This document shows, piece after piece, positions 61,220 to 64,000 of a DNA stretch of 64,000 bases. A program made the translations under genes and the position numbers. Below the pieces are notes generated by a model. The model searched no databases, was not told the origin of the DNA, and worked only from the letters and a program-made list of their open reading frames with translations. This DNA is from an uncultured Sphingomonas sp. (GTDB lineage Bacteria > Pseudomonadota > Alphaproteobacteria > Sphingomonadales > Sphingomonadaceae), in assembly GCA_913775315.1 (NCBI GenBank), contig CAJYIX010000004.1, forward strand, positions 47,020-111,019. Reading direction: 5' to 3'. Positions within the stretch are counted from its first letter, which is position 1. Each line of letters starts with the position of its first letter.

Positions 61220-61351
61220 TCAGCGTGGCCGCAGGAGTTCGACGGCAACGCCGAGCCCCAGCGCGATGGCGACAATCAGCGCGCTGGCGGCATCGTTCCA
61301 CGAGGGTCCGAGGTCGATCAGGCGGGCCGAAAGGTCGATGAAGTCGAACAC
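61220..61351 (-). CDS. Very small single-span membrane protein (43 residues)
   Basis: A GTG-initiated ORF of 43 residues with one predicted transmembrane helix (about 22-38, ASALIVAIALGLGVAVELL) and an amphipathic N-terminus FDFIDLSARLIDLGPSW. AAGGGGA lies upstream with acceptable spacing. It fills the gap between the lipoprotein and gdh genes. I do not recognise a family. It could be a real microprotein or chance. Confidence 0.4.
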   Translation of the reverse strand: MFDFIDLSARLIDLGPSWNDAASALIVAIALGLGVAVELLRPR

Positions 61352-61468
61352 GTTGAGCCGTCCCCTTGAATCTGCGCGGCGGGTGCCGCGTCGAGGGGAC
61401 AGCTAAGAGTGCGCGCGTTGCGTTACTCGCACCGCACCGCAACAAATCATTGCTGACGCAAGTTAAGT

Positions 61469-61501
61469 CGGGTGGGTGTGACGATGAGTCACACCCGCCC
61501 G
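61469..61501 (-). terminator. Hairpin at the 3' end of the glutamate dehydrogenase gene
   Basis: An inverted repeat of 14 bp with one mismatch (CGGGTGGGTGTGAC / GTCACACCCGCCCG, 5-base loop) starts 5 bases beyond the gdh stop. No T-run follows on the minus strand, so it may be a stabilising hairpin. Its inner part GGTGTGAC...GTCACACC repeats the half-site seen upstream of the TonB receptor. Confidence 0.5.
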
Positions 61502-61505
61502 GAAA

Positions 61506-64000
61506 TCAGCGCCCGAGGAGGACGCGTGCCTGTCCGGCGATCTGCGCGAGCATCGCCGCGCTCGGGCTCGGCGCGCGGCGCGCACGTGCCACGAGCGAGG
61601 CGAACTGCTCCACGCGCGGGCGGTTCGCCGCCAGCCAGGCATCGACCGCCGCCTGCGGATCGCGGCCCTCCTGTCGCGACAGGAAATCGAGGCGGAGCTG
61701 CTGGAAATCGCGCGCAAGGCCCGCGATCAGCAACCGCTCCCACGGATCGCCCGACGCAACGCGCGCGGCATTCGCCTGTGCCCAGTCGAGGCCGAGCGCG
61801 TGGCCCAGATGCGTGAACGCGCGCGTCAGCACCGCCTCTTCCGTCCCCAGCCGCTGGCTGAGATCGGCAAGGCCCACCGCGCCGTCGAGTTCGAAGATGC
61901 GCACGACCTTCTTGACCAGCGCCGCGGGCGCGCCCGCCGCCTCCAGCCGGTCGGCGATCCGCGCCGACTGCGCGCTCGCTTCCTCCAGCAACAGGTCGCG
62001 GGTCTGGCGGTCCAGGCTGGCGATGCCGGGCTTCAGCCGCGCGATGACCTCGCCCGGCTGCGTGCCGGGTGCCGCCACGCGGAGCAGGTCGGCGATCTGC
62101 GACCGGGTGGCGACCGCCACTTCCTCCAGCAGCGCAAGGCGCGCCCCCTCGGGCATGTCGGTCGTCTCGATCGCTTCCCAGAGCGCGGGCAGACCGAACA
62201 GCCGCTCGGCCACCACGAACATGCCGGCGATGTCCGCCATCCCGGCGCCTTCCTCTTCGGCAAGCTCGAAGGGATGGAGAACGCCCAGGCGGTTGACGAC
62301 GCGGTTGGCGAGCTTGGTCGCGACGATCTCGTTGCGCAGGCGATGCTGGCGGATCGCATCCGCGAACTTCTTCTGCATCGGCCGGGGAAAGGCGGCCATC
62401 AGATCGGGTTCGAGCTCGGGGTCCTGCCCCAGTTCCGCCTGCTCGATCGCGTCCTGCAGCGCGAGCTTGGCGCTTGCCAGCAGCACCGCGAGTTCCGGCC
62501 GGGTCAGGCCACGGCCCTCCTGCGCGACGCGGAGCATGTCCTCGTTCGAGCCCAACCCCTCGACCGCGCGGTCGAGCCGGCCGTTCGCCTCGAGGATCTC
62601 GATCACGCGCACATAGCTCGGCACCGCGACCGAGCCGTCATTCTCCATGAACGACAGCGCCAGCGTCTGGAGACGGTTGTCCTCCAGCACCAGGTCCGAC
62701 ACCTCGTCGGTCATCGACACGAGCAGGTCGTCGCGCTTGGCGAGCTTCAATCGGCCCTCGGTCACCTCGCGGTTGAGCGCGATCTTGATATTGACCTCGT
62801 TGTCCGAGCAGTCGACGCCCGCCGAATTGTCGATGAAGTCGGTGTTGATCCGCCCGCCGCGGCTCGCGAACGCGATGCGCGCGGCCTGCGTCACGCCCAG
62901 ATTCGCGCCCTCGCCGATCGCCTTGGCGCGCACCTGTTCGGCATTGACCCGCAGGCGGTCGTTCGCGGGGTCGCCGACCTCGGCATTGTTCTCGTGCCCG
63001 GCCTTGATATAGGTGCCGATGCCACCGAACCAGATAAGGTCGACCGGCGCCTTCAGGATCGCGCCGATCAGGCTGGTGGGATCGAGTTCGGCAGCGTCGA
63101 CGCCCAGCAGCTCGCGGACCTGTTTCGACAGCTTGATCGACTTTTCGGTGCGCGCGAACACGCCGCCGCCCTTGGAAATCAGCGAGGGGTCGTAGTCCGC
63201 CCAGCTCGACCGCGGCAGCGCAAACAGCCTATCGCGCTCCGCCCAGCTCGCCGACGGATCGGGATCGGGGTCGAGGAAGATGTGGCGATGGTCGAATGCG
63301 GCGCGCAGGCGGATCGCCTTGGACAGCAGCATCCCGTTGCCGAACACGTCGCCCGACATGTCGCCGCAACCGACGACGTCGATCGGCTGCGTCTGAACGT
63401 CGACGCCCATTTCGAGGAAGTGGCGCTGCACCGACACCCAGCCGCCCTTGGCGGTAATGCCCATCGCCTTGTGGTCGTACCCCTTCGACCCGCCGCTGGC
63501 GAAGGCGTCGCCCAGCCAGAAGCCGCGCTCCTGCGCGATCGCGTTGGCGACGTCGCTGAAGCTCGCCGTCCCCTTGTCGGCGGCGACGACGAAATAGGGG
63601 TCCTCGCCGTCGTGGATCACGACGCTGTCGGGATGCACGACCGCGCCGTCCACGATGTTGTCGGTGATCGACAGAAGCGAGCGGATGAAGATGCGATAGC
63701 TCTCCGTCCCCTCGGCCAGCCACGCCTCACGGTCCGAGGACGGCGGCAATTGCTTGGGATAGAATCCGCCCTTCGCGCCGGTCGGCACGATGACCGCGTT
63801 CTTCACCCGCTGCGCCTTCATCAGGCCCAGGATTTCGGTGCGGAAGTCGTCGCGGCGATCCGACCAGCGCAGGCCGCCACGCGCCACGGGTCCGGCGCGC
63901 AGATGGATGCCCTCGACACGCGGGGAATAGACCCAGATTTCGCGCCAGGGCAGCGGCGCGGGCAGCCCCGGAATCTTGTGGCTGTCCAGCTTGAAGGCCA
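61506..64000 (-). CDS. gdhB: NAD-specific glutamate dehydrogenase (large type), 3' part
   Basis: The C-terminal about 830 residues of the very large (about 1500-1600 residue) NAD-dependent glutamate dehydrogenase found in alphaproteobacteria, which deaminates glutamate to 2-oxoglutarate for catabolism. The catalytic region is recognisable: VARGGLRWSDRRDDFRTEILGLMKAQRVKNAV and the Gly/Lys-rich VPTGAKGGFYPK, plus VGCGDMSGDVFGNGML (nucleotide-binding) and NEVNIKIALNREV. The frame is open to the window edge, so the start is outside. The protein also has long helical regulatory regions. It fits the nearby amino-acid catabolism gene putA, which yields glutamate. Confidence 0.95.
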   Translation of the reverse strand, partial: AFKLDSHKIPGLPAPLPWREIWVYSPRVEGIHLRAGPVARGGLRWSDRRDDFRTEILGLMKAQRVKNAVIVPTGAKGGFYPKQLPPSSDREAWLAEGTESYRIFIRSLLSITDNIVDGAVVHPDSVVIHDGEDPYFVVAADKGTASFSDVANAIAQERGFWLGDAFASGGSKGYDHKAMGITAKGGWVSVQRHFLEMGVDVQTQPIDVVGCGDMSGDVFGNGMLLSKAIRLRAAFDHRHIFLDPDPDPSASWAERDRLFALPRSSWADYDPSLISKGGGVFARTEKSIKLSKQVRELLGVDAAELDPTSLIGAILKAPVDLIWFGGIGTYIKAGHENNAEVGDPANDRLRVNAEQVRAKAIGEGANLGVTQAARIAFASRGGRINTDFIDNSAGVDCSDNEVNIKIALNREVTEGRLKLAKRDDLLVSMTDEVSDLVLEDNRLQTLALSFMENDGSVAVPSYVRVIEILEANGRLDRAVEGLGSNEDMLRVAQEGRGLTRPELAVLLASAKLALQDAIEQAELGQDPELEPDLMAAFPRPMQKKFADAIRQHRLRNEIVATKLANRVVNRLGVLHPFELAEEEGAGMADIAGMFVVAERLFGLPALWEAIETTDMPEGARLALLEEVAVATRSQIADLLRVAAPGTQPGEVIARLKPGIASLDRQTRDLLLEEASAQSARIADRLEAAGAPAALVKKVVRIFELDGAVGLADLSQRLGTEEAVLTRAFTHLGHALGLDWAQANAARVASGDPWERLLIAGLARDFQQLRLDFLSRQEGRDPQAAVDAWLAANRPRVEQFASLVARARRAPSPSAAMLAQIAGQARVLLGR

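Overview
The window is about 64 kb of high-GC, almost fully coding chromosome from an alphaproteobacterium. Gene content points to a sphingomonad (Sphingomonas or a close relative). The signs are split F0 genes with both b and b' subunits, single-Cys DksA, an RcdA-type DUF1465 protein, a large NAD-type glutamate dehydrogenase, large TonB receptors, YdcH/DUF465 pairs, and short palindromic intergenic repeats of the kind common in these genomes. There is no rRNA, CRISPR array, integrase or transposase, and no sign of a recent island. The genus is an inference from gene content; no search was run.

Layout. 1-2145: 3' part of dnaK, then dnaJ. 2176-6611 (minus): purB, a heme oxygenase and a bacteriophytochrome HWE kinase with a receiver domain, tightly coupled. 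6820-8090: EF-hand secreted protein and radC. 8191-11926: the envelope-bridge operon ydbH-ynbE-ydbL. 12061-14678: F0 ATP synthase genes atpI-B-E-F'-F. 14748-16349 (minus): a 2-oxoglutarate dioxygenase followed by a broken DUF2314/DUF2185 (immunity-type) gene. 16435-19560: TonB receptor. 19714-22581: PHA genes (thiolase, PhaC-like protein, divergent phaR). 22591-29379: TPR/TonB-like protein, DUF885 hydrolase with a coupled dioxygenase, esterase and uvrC. 29471-34137: DUF3857 transglutaminase, polysaccharide deacetylase and GNAT protein. 34127-38630 (minus): serS-surE-nlpD-like-K+ channel-DUF486 run. 38721-43619: small regulatory and surface genes (host-attachment family protein, Ser-repeat PEP-CTERM-like protein, dksA, PilZ, two YdcH proteins, rcdA, Flp pilin, ArsC-like protein). 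43616-50077: a secreted Cys/His protein, a membrane protein, panB-yfgM-bamB-der-tusA, and an HPt protein. 50139-51849: thiolase and MaoC hydratase. 51942-56288: putA, argG and tRNA-Arg(CCT). 56324-58524 (minus): comF-grxC-nit-DUF1178. 58568-60727: methyltransferase and a frameshifted M20 peptidase. 60724-64000: lipoprotein, a very small ORF and the 3' part of the NAD-glutamate dehydrogenase gene.

Gene relationships. Most operons use 4-base ATGA or GTGA stop/start overlaps, so translational coupling is the rule. Themes that recur are envelope homeostasis (ydbH-ynbE-ydbL, bamB-yfgM, NlpD-like, DUF3857, surface protein), acyl-CoA and PHA metabolism (two thiolases, PhaC-like, PhaR, MaoC) and nutrient or stress sensing (phytochrome, DksA, HPt, RcdA, PilZ). 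No complete undescribed system stands out. The most unusual items are the light-sensor cassette translated from the end of purB, a multiply disrupted immunity-type gene, a frameshifted M20 hydrolase, a Ser-Ser-Gly/Ser-Ser-Ala repeat surface protein, and a family of compound palindromes.
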